Positions 32,148 to 41,585 are shown, counted from the stretch's first letter. The stretch: 64,000 nucleotides of DNA from an uncultured Gemmiger sp. (GCA_934502625.1 CAKSUQ010000002.1:57124-121123); one strand, 5' to 3'. Translations and numbers: made by a program. Notes: generated by a model not told the origin, from the letters alone.

Positions 32148-32263
32148 CATATTCTCAAAACGGCGATTGCTCAAATACGCACGGATAGGGGCACAGATAT
32201 GCCCATCTACCGTGTAACGTGCATTGTCAGAAGATATTTCTTTATATTTTTAACATCCGTGCG

Positions 32264-32310
32264 ACCCATTGAATATACCAAGACGAGTACATTCAATGGG
32301 TCTGTTTGTT
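32264..32310 (+). terminator. Hairpin in the gene-free stretch after the kinase
   Basis: ACCCATTGAAT pairs with ATTCAATGGGT (32264-32274 with 32291-32301), followed by a T-rich tract. The remaining 430-base AT-rich gap (32148-32581) shows no gene; it ends in the promoter of the esterase operon. Confidence 0.65.
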
Positions 32311-32514
32311 ATATTTCGGGTTGGTAAAGATAAAATTCACTTTTCGTTTTGGAAAAGTTGATCTTTCTATTGGCTTCTTCCGGATATATTTTCCAAAAGC
32401 AGCCAGAATATCATAAAAAATTTACATATGTACCTATTATATAAGGGTATAACAAAATTCGGCAAGCGTTGCGCGCAAATAAGTTGTGTACGCGCATTTC
32501 TCCGGGCGTATCCG

Positions 32515-32543
32515 TAGACAATCCGCCCCAAAGCGTTTATAAT
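32515..32543 (+). promoter_or_regulatory. Promoter of the esterase operon
   Basis: TAGACA (32515-32520), 17-base spacer, TATAAT (32538-32543). Confidence 0.7.
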
Positions 32544-32581
32544 AAGAGTATATTTTGTATGGAAAGCGGTGAGGAGCGACT

Positions 32582-33559
32582 ATGCCCAGAAAAAGAACTG
32601 ATCTCAGCCAGCGGCTGGAAGCCGTCATCAAGACCCTTGTGCCCCAGCAGGAGCAGAACCCCGACGACCTCGGCCCCATGATGCGCGCCATCAAGGCCGT
32701 GCACAGCATCAGCGATCATACCTCGACGACGCCGGAGGATCTGGAACACCAGCGCGCTGCGCAGGAGCTGTTCGGGCGGCTTATCACGCCGAGCATCGGC
32801 ATCCGCAATGACGGCCTGACCGTCGGGCACATCCCCGCAGAGTGGGTCAGCCTTGAACACGGCCACGACCGCCGCCACGCCGTGCTGTACTGCCACGGCG
32901 GCGGCTACACCTGCGGCCAGCTTGGCTATGCCCGCATCCTCGCCAGCAAGCTGGCGCTGGCAACGGGCTTCGATGTGCTGTCGTTCGAGTACCGCCTCGC
33001 GCCGGAGCACCCCTTCCCGGCAGCCATCGAGGATGCCTTGGCGATGTGGGACTATTTAATGTATATGGGCTACGGCGCGCGGGACGTCGTTGTGGCGGGG
33101 GACTCCGCCGGCGGCAACCTTGCGCTGGAGCTGGCGCTGAAGCTGAAGGAACAGGGGCGCGCCCAGCCGCGCGGACTGGTGCTGTACAGCCCGTGGACGG
33201 ACATGACGGCCAGCGGCAAAAGCTACCGCACTTGCAAAAACCTTGACCCGATGCTGACGATAGAGTACATCGCCGCCGTGCGCGAGGCCTACACCGGCGC
33301 GGACGCCGACTGGGCGCAACCCTGCTACAGCCCGCTTTTCGCCGATCTGCGCGGCCTGCCGCCGACGCTGGTGCAGGTGGGCACAAACGAAATCCTGAAG
33401 TCCGACAGCGAACGCCTTGTCGAAAGCCTACAGAAGGCAGGCGTCTACGCCCAGCTGGAAGTCTACGAGGAGTGCTGGCATGTCTTCCAGCAGATGCCCA
33501 TTCACCGCGCTGTCGCCGCCATGGAAAGTACGGGGCGGTTCGTGCAGAAAATTATTTGA
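32582..33559 (+). CDS. Alpha/beta hydrolase, hormone-sensitive lipase-like esterase
   Basis: A 325-residue cytoplasmic esterase. The oxyanion motif HGGGYTCGQL (about residues 105-114) and the nucleophile elbow GDSAGGNLALEL (about 175-186) identify the HSL/acetyl esterase family; the acidic and His members lie near VGTNEILKSDSERL and CWHVFQQMP. It likely hydrolyses small acyl esters. First of three genes that probably act together with an acyltransferase, so it may trim or recycle esters made by that enzyme. GAGGAG precedes the ATG. Confidence 0.85.
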   Translation: MPRKRTDLSQRLEAVIKTLVPQQEQNPDDLGPMMRAIKAVHSISDHTSTTPEDLEHQRAAQELFGRLITPSIGIRNDGLTVGHIPAEWVSLEHGHDRRHAVLYCHGGGYTCGQLGYARILASKLALATGFDVLSFEYRLAPEHPFPAAIEDALAMWDYLMYMGYGARDVVVAGDSAGGNLALELALKLKEQGRAQPRGLVLYSPWTDMTASGKSYRTCKNLDPMLTIEYIAAVREAYTGADADWAQPCYSPLFADLRGLPPTLVQVGTNEILKSDSERLVESLQKAGVYAQLEVYEECWHVFQQMPIHRAVAAMESTGRFVQKII

Positions 33560-33582
33560 TCTAGTACAAAAGAGGAATTTTC

Positions 33583-34833
33583 ATGCCCGATTCATGGTAC
33601 AAAGTTGATAACGTCGCGAAGGTGTTTCTTGCCACAGCGTCCCAGCGCGACCCGCGGGTCTTTCGCATCTCCTGCACACTGAATGAGGAGATCGACCCTG
33701 CTGTGCTGAACGAGGCGCTGCGCACCACCGCGCAGGAGTGGCCGCAGTTCCAAGTGACGCTGCATCGCGGTTTATTCTGGCATTATTTTGAGTCGACCGA
33801 TCTATTGCCCACCGCCCAGCCGGAGAACAAAGCCCCCTGTGCGCCGCTGTACACGCCGGAGCGCCGCAACAAGCTCATCTACCGCGTGACCTACTTCGGC
33901 GCGCGGATCAATCTGGAAATGTTTCACGCTGTCACGGACGGCAACGGCGGGCTGCTCTACTTAAAATCCATCGTGCGCAATTATCTGGCGCTGCGCCACC
34001 CCGGCGAGCTGGACAGCGTCCCGTCGCCGAACAGTGCCTCTGCCGCCGACCGTGTGCAGGACAGCTTCCGCAATTTTTACGAGGGTTCGCGCCGTGAAAA
34101 GCACGCCGAGAAGGTGAAGGTCTACCGCCCGCGCGGTATGCGCCTGCCCTACAACCAGCTGCAATTTTTCGAGGGGCATCTCAGCGCCAAGCAGGTGCTG
34201 GAACGCTCCCGCGCGCTGAGCGTCTCGATGACAAGCTATCTCGGCACGCGGTTCATGCTGGCAATTTACCACGACATGCCCGCGCTGGAGCGTAAAAAGC
34301 CCATCTGCATCAGCCTGCCGGTCAACCTGCGCAACTACTATCCCAGCGAGACAGCGCGCAACTTCTTCAACTCGGTCTACGTCACCCACACGCTGACCGA
34401 CGCCGACACGCTGGAGACCGTCGCGCCGGTGTTTGACGCCAAGCTGAAAGAGGTGCTGAAGCCGGAGAACATCCGCGCCCAAATGGACGAGTACGAAAAG
34501 CTCGAACACATGCCCGGCATCCGGCCGGTGCCGCTCGTCATCAAGAACGCGGCGGTCAAGTTCTTCACCCGGCTCGAAGACCGCTATGTCACGGCCGTTG
34601 TCTCGAACATGGGGCGGATCACCGTGCCGGAGGAGCTGCAAAGCTACATCCACAGCTTTGCGGCGTTTTCCAGCTGCAAGACGCTGTTCACCGTCGTCTG
34701 CTCCTACGGCGACGACCTCGTGCTCGGCACGGCGTCGGCGCTGCGCAGCACTGCCATTTTGCAGCGGTTCTACCGCGAGCTGGCGAAGGATGGGGTGGAC
34801 GTTGCGCTGTACGCCACGGAGGTAGAAAAATGA
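33583..34833 (+). CDS. Condensation-superfamily acyltransferase (alcohol acetyltransferase-like)
   Basis: A 416-residue protein with the HxxxDGxG catalytic signature (MFHAVTDGNGGLLY, about residues 109-122) shared by NRPS condensation domains, PapA5 and alcohol acetyltransferases. The LFTVVCSYGDDLVLG region near the C-terminus fits the second lobe. It should transfer an acyl group from a thioester donor to a hydroxyl or amine. It stands without carrier protein or NRPS modules and overlaps the next gene by four bases. Natural acceptor unknown. Confidence 0.78.
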   Translation: MPDSWYKVDNVAKVFLATASQRDPRVFRISCTLNEEIDPAVLNEALRTTAQEWPQFQVTLHRGLFWHYFESTDLLPTAQPENKAPCAPLYTPERRNKLIYRVTYFGARINLEMFHAVTDGNGGLLYLKSIVRNYLALRHPGELDSVPSPNSASAADRVQDSFRNFYEGSRREKHAEKVKVYRPRGMRLPYNQLQFFEGHLSAKQVLERSRALSVSMTSYLGTRFMLAIYHDMPALERKKPICISLPVNLRNYYPSETARNFFNSVYVTHTLTDADTLETVAPVFDAKLKEVLKPENIRAQMDEYEKLEHMPGIRPVPLVIKNAAVKFFTRLEDRYVTAVVSNMGRITVPEELQSYIHSFAAFSSCKTLFTVVCSYGDDLVLGTASALRSTAILQRFYRELAKDGVDVALYATEVEK

Positions 34834-35516
34834 ACACCTGCCCGCATTGTCATATCCAAGTCGGCGGGGACACGCCGTTCTGCCCGCTGTGCCAGAACCG
34901 ACTGCCCGGCGCAGTAGGGGAGCCGTATTTCCCCGCGACCGCACCGCGCATCCACCGCGCGTCCCTGCTGTATAAAATCATCGCGTTTGTGCTGTCGGCG
35001 CTCGTCGTTGTGGGCGGCGCGTTCGACTTTCTGCTTTTGTACGAGACGCCCCACCGCCATTTCAGCCTGCTGATGGCCGTCTGGGCGGCGGCGATCCTGC
35101 TGGTGCTGCGCGACGTCGTGCGCCGCCGCTACAACGGCCCGCGGCAGATCTTCAGCCTGCTGCTGCTCGTCTCGGCGCTGCTAATCTTCACCGACTGGTT
35201 CAACGGCTACACGGGCTTCAGCCTTGATTTCGTCGTGCCGATCCTGTGCTGCGTGGCGCTGGTCTGCAACTTTATCTTTGCGTTCTGGCGCAGCCGTTTC
35301 ACGGCGAATGCGCTGGTCTACCTTTTGATGAACATTGGCATCGGGCTGCTGCCTTACATCCTTTTGTTCTTCCGCATCGATTATTCCGGCAAGCTGGACG
35401 CCCACAGCATCCCGTGGGTCGTCTGCCTGATTCTGAGCATCCTGACCTTCCTCGGCCTTGTGATTTTCCGCGGTCGAGCGCTGAAAAGTGAGATCGAGAA
35501 GCGACTGCATCTGTGA
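34830..35516 (+). CDS. DUF6320-like zinc-ribbon membrane protein
   Basis: A 228-residue protein. The N-terminal CPHCHIQVGGDTPFCPLCQN is a four-cysteine zinc ribbon (residues about 4-23). Five or six membrane helices follow (about 48-215). The same combination of esterase, acyltransferase and zinc-ribbon membrane protein recurs in related Firmicutes as far as I recall, which suggests a lipid or envelope ester pathway. No activity is known. The start overlaps the acyltransferase stop. Confidence 0.7.
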   Translation: MNTCPHCHIQVGGDTPFCPLCQNRLPGAVGEPYFPATAPRIHRASLLYKIIAFVLSALVVVGGAFDFLLLYETPHRHFSLLMAVWAAAILLVLRDVVRRRYNGPRQIFSLLLLVSALLIFTDWFNGYTGFSLDFVVPILCCVALVCNFIFAFWRSRFTANALVYLLMNIGIGLLPYILLFFRIDYSGKLDAHSIPWVVCLILSILTFLGLVIFRGRALKSEIEKRLHL

Positions 35517-35561
35517 TGCGCCCCGTAACTGACCGAATCACACTTTCCCATCGTAGAGAAT

Positions 35562-35664
35562 GTAGGGGCGAACATTGTTCGCCCAAAAACTTGACGGAAC
35601 CACGCTTTTCCGGGAGAGCTGTTCACACGGAAAACGGGCGTGGGCGCACACTGTGCGCCCCTAC
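35562..35664. repeat. Composite GTAGGGGCG palindromic repeat
   Basis: Outer arms GTAGGGGCG (35562-35570) and CGCCCCTAC (35656-35664) enclose two smaller palindromes, GGGCGAACATTGTTCGCCC and GGGCGCACACTGTGCGCCC. Confidence 0.7.
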
Positions 35665-35671
35665 AATCAAC

Positions 35672-35710
35672 AAAAATCGCTGCTGTCCTTTGCGGACAGC
35701 AGCGATTTTT
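35672..35710. terminator. Bidirectional terminator between DUF6320 and tyrA
   Basis: AAAAATCGCTGCTGTCC pairs with GGACAGCAGCGATTTTT, 17 perfect base pairs. Confidence 0.9.
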
Positions 35711-36564
35711 CATTTCTTATCAAACGCTTCGCGGCGCTTTGTCGACAGGCGGAACATTTCTTCCAGCCCTTCGCGGTCGTCGTGGACGAGCTTTTCCCGC
35801 ATATCCTGCAAGGCGCTGTCAAACATGTCGATCTCCGAGATCAGGTTGTCCTTGTTCCACAAAAACAACTCCGCCCACATTTTGTCGTTGATACGCGCAA
35901 TGCGGGTCAAGTCGCGGAAGGAGTCGCCCGTGTAGTTCGCGAGCTCAGAGTTATCCGACGCACACATCAGGCTGACGGCGATGGCGTGGCACAGCTGGCT
36001 GACGTAGCCGATCATGTGGTCGTGCTCGGCGGGGGTCAGCACGCTGATGCGCTTGAAGCCCAGCTCCTCGGCCAGTGCGCGGCACCAGTCGATGCCCGCC
36101 TGCGTGTTTTTCTCGGTCGGCGTGATGATGAAGTTCGCGGGGGCAAAATTTACCTCGGCGCTATGGGCAATGCCGCTCGTCTCGCGGCCTGCCATCGGGT
36201 GACTGGCGATGAACTCGACGCCGTCGGGCAGGGCAGCCTGCACCGGCTCGACCACGCCGCGCTTAACGCCAGAGACGTCCGTCACCATCGTACCGGGGCG
36301 GATATACCGGCCGTACTGCTCGACCCAGTCAAGCAGCACGGTGGGGTAGAGGCCGAAGATGATGCAGTCGGCCTCGGTAATCAGATCCTCAAAATCCGCA
36401 TTTTTGCCAACACGGATATAGCCATGCTGCAGGGCATAGTCCAGCGTCGACTGGCTGTGGGTGATGCCGGTCACGCTGTAGCCCTTCTGGCTGAGCACCT
36501 GCGCGTACTTGCCGCCCAGCAGCCCAAGGCCGACGATGAGGTAATTTTTGCTTTTATCCAGCAT
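35710..36564 (-). CDS. tyrA: Prephenate dehydrogenase
   Basis: A 284-residue NAD-dependent enzyme that makes 4-hydroxyphenylpyruvate for tyrosine. The Rossmann start YLIVGLGLLGGKYAQ, DVSGVKRG, and ASHPMAGRETSGI are the TyrA signatures. No ACT domain follows, so feedback control is not built in. Last gene of the aromatic operon; six bases after aroA. Confidence 0.92.
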   Translation of the reverse strand: MLDKSKNYLIVGLGLLGGKYAQVLSQKGYSVTGITHSQSTLDYALQHGYIRVGKNADFEDLITEADCIIFGLYPTVLLDWVEQYGRYIRPGTMVTDVSGVKRGVVEPVQAALPDGVEFIASHPMAGRETSGIAHSAEVNFAPANFIITPTEKNTQAGIDWCRALAEELGFKRISVLTPAEHDHMIGYVSQLCHAIAVSLMCASDNSELANYTGDSFRDLTRIARINDKMWAELFLWNKDNLISEIDMFDSALQDMREKLVHDDREGLEEMFRLSTKRREAFDKK

Positions 36565-36570
36565 ACAAAA

Positions 36571-37887
36571 TCACGCCTTTATGTCAAATTCGTTTGTCTT
36601 GTCGGTGGACAGCTCGACCTTTGCGCCCAAGCTGCGCAGCACGTTCCAGAACGCAGGCCAGCTTTTTTCCACGGCCTGTGCGCCGCAAAGCAGGGCGGGC
36701 AGGCCGCTGGCGATGGCCGCGACCGCCAGCGCCATGACGATGCGGTGGTCATTGTGGCCGGACAGCGGCGCGTTCGGCGCATGGAGCGCCACGCCCGTGA
36801 TGTGCACGGTGTCGCCGTCCACCTCGATGCGCGCGCCCATCTTCTGCAGCTCCTCCTGCATCGCCTCGATGCGGTCGGACTCCTTCAGGCGCAGGCGTCC
36901 CGCGTTGCGGATGACCGTCTCGCCGCTGCAAAAACAGCCCAGCGTGAAGAGGATCGGCCCCAGATCGGGGCAGTCGGCCAAGTCGATCTCGGTCGCCTTC
37001 AACAGGCTGCGGTCGAAGTGGTAGCCGCCCTCGATCTCCTTAAATTTGCCGCCGCAGCGCTTTAAAATGTCCAGAATGACCTTGTCGCCCTGCTGGCTTT
37101 CGGTGTTCAGCCCCGTGATGGTGATGCCGCCGATGACGCAGCCCAGCACCGCGAGGAATGCGGCCTGACTGTAGTCGCCCTCGACCGCGAAATCGTTGGC
37201 GGTGTAGCGCTGCGGCGCGGCCACGCGGTACATCATGCTGCCGTTCTTGCGCGCGCGGCTCGACACCTTGACGCCGAACTGCTGCATTGCGTCGATCGTC
37301 AGATCGACGTAGGAGTGGCTCTCGTAGGGGGCAAGCACCTCGATGCTGCTCTCAGATTCCATCAGCGGCGCGGCAAACAGCAGCCCGCTGATGAACTGGC
37401 TGGACACGTCGCCGGGCAGGGTGAACCCGCCGGGGCGCAGCCGCCCAAAGATCGTGATGCCGTCGGGCGTCTGCTCAAACCGCAGCCCCTGACGGTCAAA
37501 CAGCATCTGGTAGACAGCCTGCGGGCGGTCAAACAGCCGCCCTGCGCCGGTGAACTGCACCTTCTGCGCCGTCAGGCTGAACAGCGGGATCATGAACCGC
37601 AGCGTCGAGCCGCTCTCGTTGCAGAAAACCGGCCGCGTCACCGTCACAAAGCCGCCTGCCGTGCCGTGGCCACGGATCGTCAACGAGTGCGGCTCCTCGG
37701 TGATCTTCGCACCCAGCTGCGCCGCCGCGCCCAACGTCGCACGGATGTCCTTGCTGTACTCGATATTCGTGATATGGCTCGTGCCGTCCGCCAAAGCCGC
37801 ACACAAAACAGCGCGGTGCGCCGCACTTTTGCTGGGCGGCACAGTGGCGGTGCCGCCGAGGCGGCTGACATGAATCTTTGCGTCCAA
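36571..37887 (-). CDS. aroA: 3-phosphoshikimate 1-carboxyvinyltransferase (EPSP synthase)
   Basis: About 438 residues. PPSKSAAHRAVLCAALADG near the start, GSTLRFMIPL, EGDYSQAAFL and RLKESDRIEAM are the AroA motifs (the last carries the catalytic Asp/Arg loop). It joins PEP to shikimate 3-phosphate. The TTG at 37887 was chosen because GGGAG lies seven bases upstream and it abuts the aroF stop; the longer frame would overlap aroF. Confidence 0.92.
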   Translation of the reverse strand: MDAKIHVSRLGGTATVPPSKSAAHRAVLCAALADGTSHITNIEYSKDIRATLGAAAQLGAKITEEPHSLTIRGHGTAGGFVTVTRPVFCNESGSTLRFMIPLFSLTAQKVQFTGAGRLFDRPQAVYQMLFDRQGLRFEQTPDGITIFGRLRPGGFTLPGDVSSQFISGLLFAAPLMESESSIEVLAPYESHSYVDLTIDAMQQFGVKVSSRARKNGSMMYRVAAPQRYTANDFAVEGDYSQAAFLAVLGCVIGGITITGLNTESQQGDKVILDILKRCGGKFKEIEGGYHFDRSLLKATEIDLADCPDLGPILFTLGCFCSGETVIRNAGRLRLKESDRIEAMQEELQKMGARIEVDGDTVHITGVALHAPNAPLSGHNDHRIVMALAVAAIASGLPALLCGAQAVEKSWPAFWNVLRSLGAKVELSTDKTNEFDIKA

Positions 37888-37888
37888 T

Positions 37889-38905
37889 TTACATCTCCCG
37901 GCCAATGGCGGCGGCAACCTTGCGGCACTTCTCGATGACTTCGGCGAACTTTTCGGGCTTCAGGCACTGGGCACCGTCGCTCCAAGCGTGCGGCGGGTCG
38001 TTGTGGACTTCGATTTCCAGACCGTCCGCACCGGCGGCCACAGCAGCCAGCGCCATGCTCTCGATGTACTTATAATCGCCGGTGGCGTGGCTGGGGTCGA
38101 CGATAACGGGCAGGTGGGTCTTCTCCTTGATGACCGGCACAGCGGACAGGTCAAGGGTGTTGCGGGTCGCGCGCTCGAAGGTGCGGATGCCGCGCTCGCA
38201 GAGGATGACGTTCTCGTTGCCGCCGGCCATGATGTACTCGGCAGACATGATCCACTCCTCGATGGTGTTGGCAAGGCCGCGCTTGAGCAGGACGGGCTTG
38301 TGCATCTTGCCGACGGCTTTCAGCAGCTGGAAGTTCTGCATATTGCGCGCGCCGATCTGCACGACGTCGACGTACTCCTCAAATTCGGGGATGTGGACTT
38401 CGTCCATCAGCTCGCTGACGATGGGCAGACCGGTCTCCTCGCGCGCCTTGACCATGTCAAGGATGCCCTCGGTGCCGAGGCCTTGGAAGGAGTAGGGGCT
38501 GGTGCGGGGCTTGTACGCGCCGCCGCGCAGGAAGTTGGCACCGCCCGCCTTGACGGCCTTCGCCATCATGACGGTGTGCTCCTCGCCCTCAATGCTGCAG
38601 GGGCCGGCCATGACAGCGATGGGGGACTTGCCGCCGACCTTGACGCCGTTAACGTCCACGACGGTATCCTCCGGGTGGAACAGACGGTTGGCGCGCTTGT
38701 AGGGGGCAGACACGCGGGTCACGTTCTCGACCCAGCGGTTTGCCAGCACGTCCTTCTCGGCGATTTTCGTCGTATCACCGACAAGGCCAAAGACGTTGTA
38801 GTCCTCGCCGCGGATCATAGTGACGGAAAGACCCTGCTTCTCGAAATTATCGACAATGCGGTCAAGCTCGACCTGCGGGGTGCCTTTTTTGGTGGAAATA
38901 ATCAT
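37889..38905 (-). CDS. aroF: DAHP synthase (AroF type, ACT-like N-terminal domain)
   Basis: A 338-residue first-step enzyme of the shikimate pathway. Residues about 1-65 form a ferredoxin-like regulatory domain; the TIM barrel has VMAGPCSIEGEEH, FLRGGAYKPRTSPYSFQGLG, VLLKRGLANTIEEW and VIVDPSHATGDY. The N-terminal fold suggests feedback control by an aromatic amino acid, as in the Thermotoga-type enzyme. One base upstream of aroA. Confidence 0.93.
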   Translation of the reverse strand: MIISTKKGTPQVELDRIVDNFEKQGLSVTMIRGEDYNVFGLVGDTTKIAEKDVLANRWVENVTRVSAPYKRANRLFHPEDTVVDVNGVKVGGKSPIAVMAGPCSIEGEEHTVMMAKAVKAGGANFLRGGAYKPRTSPYSFQGLGTEGILDMVKAREETGLPIVSELMDEVHIPEFEEYVDVVQIGARNMQNFQLLKAVGKMHKPVLLKRGLANTIEEWIMSAEYIMAGGNENVILCERGIRTFERATRNTLDLSAVPVIKEKTHLPVIVDPSHATGDYKYIESMALAAVAAGADGLEIEVHNDPPHAWSDGAQCLKPEKFAEVIEKCRKVAAAIGREM

Positions 38906-38951
38906 GGGTGAACCTCTTTTTTATATACTTTTTTACTCTATAGCGTTTCTT

Positions 38952-39089
38952 GGCTTCCCCCTTTGGGGGAAGCTGTCACCGAAGGTGACTGATGAGGGGC
39001 GGCGTTGTCTTTATTGCCCAGAAACGAGTAGCTGAGAAAGCCCCGCCCCTCATCCGGCCTTCGGCCACCTTCCCCCTTTGGGGGAAGGC
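38952..39089. repeat. Composite CTTCCCCCTTTGGGGGAAG repeat between aroEK and aroF
   Basis: Two GCTTCCCCC/GGGGGAAG hairpins bound a unit containing GTCACCGAAGGTGAC, GATGAGGGGCGG and its complement CCGCCCCTCATC, and GGCCTTCGGCC. It is a nested palindrome of about 138 bases, wholly intergenic. Confidence 0.7.
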
Positions 39090-39090
39090 T

Positions 39091-40350
39091 TTACAGCGTT
39101 TCGTCTTTCTTAAACAGTTCTACCGCACGCTCCACGGCTTCCGCCAGCGTGCCGTTATTTTCCAGCACGGCGGTCGAGGCGGCGCTGTACAGCGGGGTGC
39201 GCTCGGCTTCCAGCTGCTTTAAGGCTGCCCCGCCCTTCGAGAGGGGACGCCCGCCGGTGGCAAGCCGCTCCAACGGGCGGCGCACCCACAGCACGGGGCC
39301 GTTCTGACGCAGTGCGCGGCTGTTAGCCGGGTTCTTGATGACCCCGCCGCCGCAGGCGATGACCTGACTGTTGCCCTTGGCGATATCGGCCAGCACGTCG
39401 GCCTCATAGCGGCGGAAGGCGGCCTCGCCCTCCTGCGCAAAGATGTCGGGGATAGTATGCCCGGTGCGGCGCTCGATCTCGGCGTCCAGATCTACAAATT
39501 TCTTGCCCAGCCGCTTTGCCAGCGCTGCGCCCACCGTCGATTTGCCGCAGCCCGGCATCCCGATGATGGAAACGTTCGCCAGCTCGTGCCGCAGGCGGCG
39601 GCTGACGTCGGGGATGATGGCCGCACTGTCCAGCGTTTTGCCGGTGAAATGCTCGGCCGCAAAGACTGCCTGCGCCACCAGCATCTCAAAGCCGCCCGCC
39701 GCCGTCACGCCGCAATCCTCCGCCCGCAGCAAAAGCTCGGTGCGGAAGGGATTGTAGATGACATCCAGCACAGCTTCGAGCCGGGGGAACGCCTTCGGGT
39801 CGATAAGGCACTGCCCGACGTTCGGATACATGCCGCAGGGCGTCGTGTTGACGACGATCTGCACATCGCGGCGGTGCATGGCCTCGCTGTAGAACAGCGC
39901 GCCGTCCTTGCCGGTGCGGCTGGCGGTCAGAATCTCCTTCGCGCCGCCGTCGCGGCAGACCGCCATGACCGTCGAATGGGTGCCGCCCGTGCCCAGAATC
40001 AGCACGGTTTTACCGGCAAAATCGACGCCGTGCGCCTTGGCGAGATAGGCAAAGCCCGCGTAGTCGGTGTTGTAGCCGTACAGCTTGCCGTCCCGGTTCA
40101 CGATGGTGTTCACCGCGCCGATAGCCTGCGCCTTCGGGTCGACGACGTCGCAGTAAGGGATGACGAGCTGCTTATAAGGAATTGTCACATTAATCGCCGC
40201 AAACGTGCGCTTTTCCATAAAGGCGCGGGCTTCAGCCTCGGTGGGCAGGGGCATCAGCTCGTAGGTGTAATCCGCGATCTGCTCGTGGATGATTTTAGAG
40301 TAGCTGTGCCCCAGCTTGCCGCCGATCAGGCCGTACTGCGGTTGCTGCAT
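39091..40350 (-). CDS. aroE-aroK: Shikimate dehydrogenase - shikimate kinase fusion
   Basis: A 419-residue bifunctional protein. Residues 1-245: AroE with YGLIGGKLGHSYSKIIH, INVTIPYK (catalytic Lys60), NTDYAGF and the NADP loop ILGTGGTHST. Residues about 259-419: AroK with P-loop GMPGCGKST (264-272), DLDAEIERRTG, and VIACGGGVIKNP. It performs two successive steps, reduction of dehydroshikimate and phosphorylation of shikimate. In most bacteria these are separate proteins. Confidence 0.92.
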   Translation of the reverse strand: MQQPQYGLIGGKLGHSYSKIIHEQIADYTYELMPLPTEAEARAFMEKRTFAAINVTIPYKQLVIPYCDVVDPKAQAIGAVNTIVNRDGKLYGYNTDYAGFAYLAKAHGVDFAGKTVLILGTGGTHSTVMAVCRDGGAKEILTASRTGKDGALFYSEAMHRRDVQIVVNTTPCGMYPNVGQCLIDPKAFPRLEAVLDVIYNPFRTELLLRAEDCGVTAAGGFEMLVAQAVFAAEHFTGKTLDSAAIIPDVSRRLRHELANVSIIGMPGCGKSTVGAALAKRLGKKFVDLDAEIERRTGHTIPDIFAQEGEAAFRRYEADVLADIAKGNSQVIACGGGVIKNPANSRALRQNGPVLWVRRPLERLATGGRPLSKGGAALKQLEAERTPLYSAASTAVLENNGTLAEAVERAVELFKKDETL

Positions 40351-40365
40351 AATGTTTCACTTCTT

Positions 40366-41487
40366 TCACTCTTGAGGTAGGCCGTGGCGCTGCGCCAGCG
40401 TGCCGTAGCGCACGGTCAACAGATCCAGCAGGCCGAAGGCCGTCAGGCTGTTCTGCACCACGGCGGCGCGGGGCACAATGCAGGGGTCGTGGCGACCCTT
40501 GATTTGCAGTTCCGCGTCGGTCTTTCCGACATAATCCACGGTGTGCTGTTGTTTATAGATGCTGGGCGTGGGCTTGAGCACCGTGCGGAACACGATGGGC
40601 ATGCCGTTCGTGATGCCGCCGTTGATGCCGCCGTTCTTGTTCGTCGCGGTCGCGATCTTGCCGCCGCGCATCGTGAACGGGTCGTTTGCCTCGCTGCCGC
40701 GCAGGGCGGCAAAGCCGAAGCCTGCGCCGAACTCTATGCCCTTGCAGGCGGGGATGGCGAACATCAGGTGCGCCAGCTCGCTCTCGACGCTGTCGAACCA
40801 CGGCTCGCCGACGCCGGCAGGCAGGCCGGTGACGATGGTTTCCAGCACACCGCCGACACTGTCGCCCTCGCTGCCTGCGGCGCGGATGGCGTCCTGCATC
40901 GGCGCTTCCTTCGATGCATCCAGCAGGGCAAAATGCCCAGGCTGCGGGTCGGGCAGCACCAGCCCCGCCGCGCTGGACAGCGGCGCGTCCTTGACGCCCG
41001 CGCACTCGGCGATGTGGGTGTAAACCTTGATACCAAGGCCGTTCAGCACCCCCTCGCAGATCGTGCCCGCCGCGACGCTGGCCGCCGTGATGCGGCCGGA
41101 AAAATGCCCGCCGCCGCGCGCGTCCTGAAAGCCCTCGTACTTGGCGTAGGCCGTGTAGTCGGCGTGGCCGGGGCGCAGCAGGTCGGCAGTTTTGGCATAA
41201 TCGCCGCTGCGGGTGTTCAGGTTGCGGATCATCAGGGTGATGGCCGTGCCCGTCGTGTGGCCGTCGTACACGCCGGAGAGGAACTCGACGGCGTCGGCCT
41301 CGGTGCGGGCGGTGGACAGGCCGTCGCCGCGGGCGCGGCGACGATCCATTGCGGCGGCGATGGCAGCCCCATCGACGGGCAGCCCCGCCGCAAGGCCATC
41401 CAGCACCGCGCCGACCGCCGCGCCATGGCTCTCGCCAAAAATCGTCATACTGACGGTGTTTCCAAAGGTATTTTTCATAGCGTTCAC
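40366..41487 (-). CDS. aroC: Chorismate synthase
   Basis: A 373-residue FMN-dependent enzyme that makes chorismate from EPSP. GESHGAAVGAVLDGLPAG-like start, RRARGDGLSTARTEAD, GGHFSGRITAA and the late GIVPRAAVV-like region match AroC. It starts with GTG at 41487 or the ATG three codons later. Fifteen bases upstream of aroEK. Confidence 0.93.
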   Translation of the reverse strand: MNAMKNTFGNTVSMTIFGESHGAAVGAVLDGLAAGLPVDGAAIAAAMDRRRARGDGLSTARTEADAVEFLSGVYDGHTTGTAITLMIRNLNTRSGDYAKTADLLRPGHADYTAYAKYEGFQDARGGGHFSGRITAASVAAGTICEGVLNGLGIKVYTHIAECAGVKDAPLSSAAGLVLPDPQPGHFALLDASKEAPMQDAIRAAGSEGDSVGGVLETIVTGLPAGVGEPWFDSVESELAHLMFAIPACKGIEFGAGFGFAALRGSEANDPFTMRGGKIATATNKNGGINGGITNGMPIVFRTVLKPTPSIYKQQHTVDYVGKTDAELQIKGRHDPCIVPRAAVVQNSLTAFGLLDLLTVRYGTLAQRHGLPQE

Positions 41488-41499
41488 TTAAATATCTCA

Positions 41500-41579
41500 G
41501 TAGGGGCGGGGCTCTGCTCCGCCCGTGCCCGCCTGCGGCAGGGCAAAGTTCCGCGGGCGGAGTAGAACCCCGCCCCTAC
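41500..41579. repeat. GTAGGGGCGGGG palindromic repeat between aroB and aroC
   Basis: Arms GTAGGGGCGGGG and CCCCGCCCCTAC enclose a second inverted pair (TCCGCCCG/CGGGCGGA). Confidence 0.7.
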
Positions 41580-41585
41580 ATAGGT

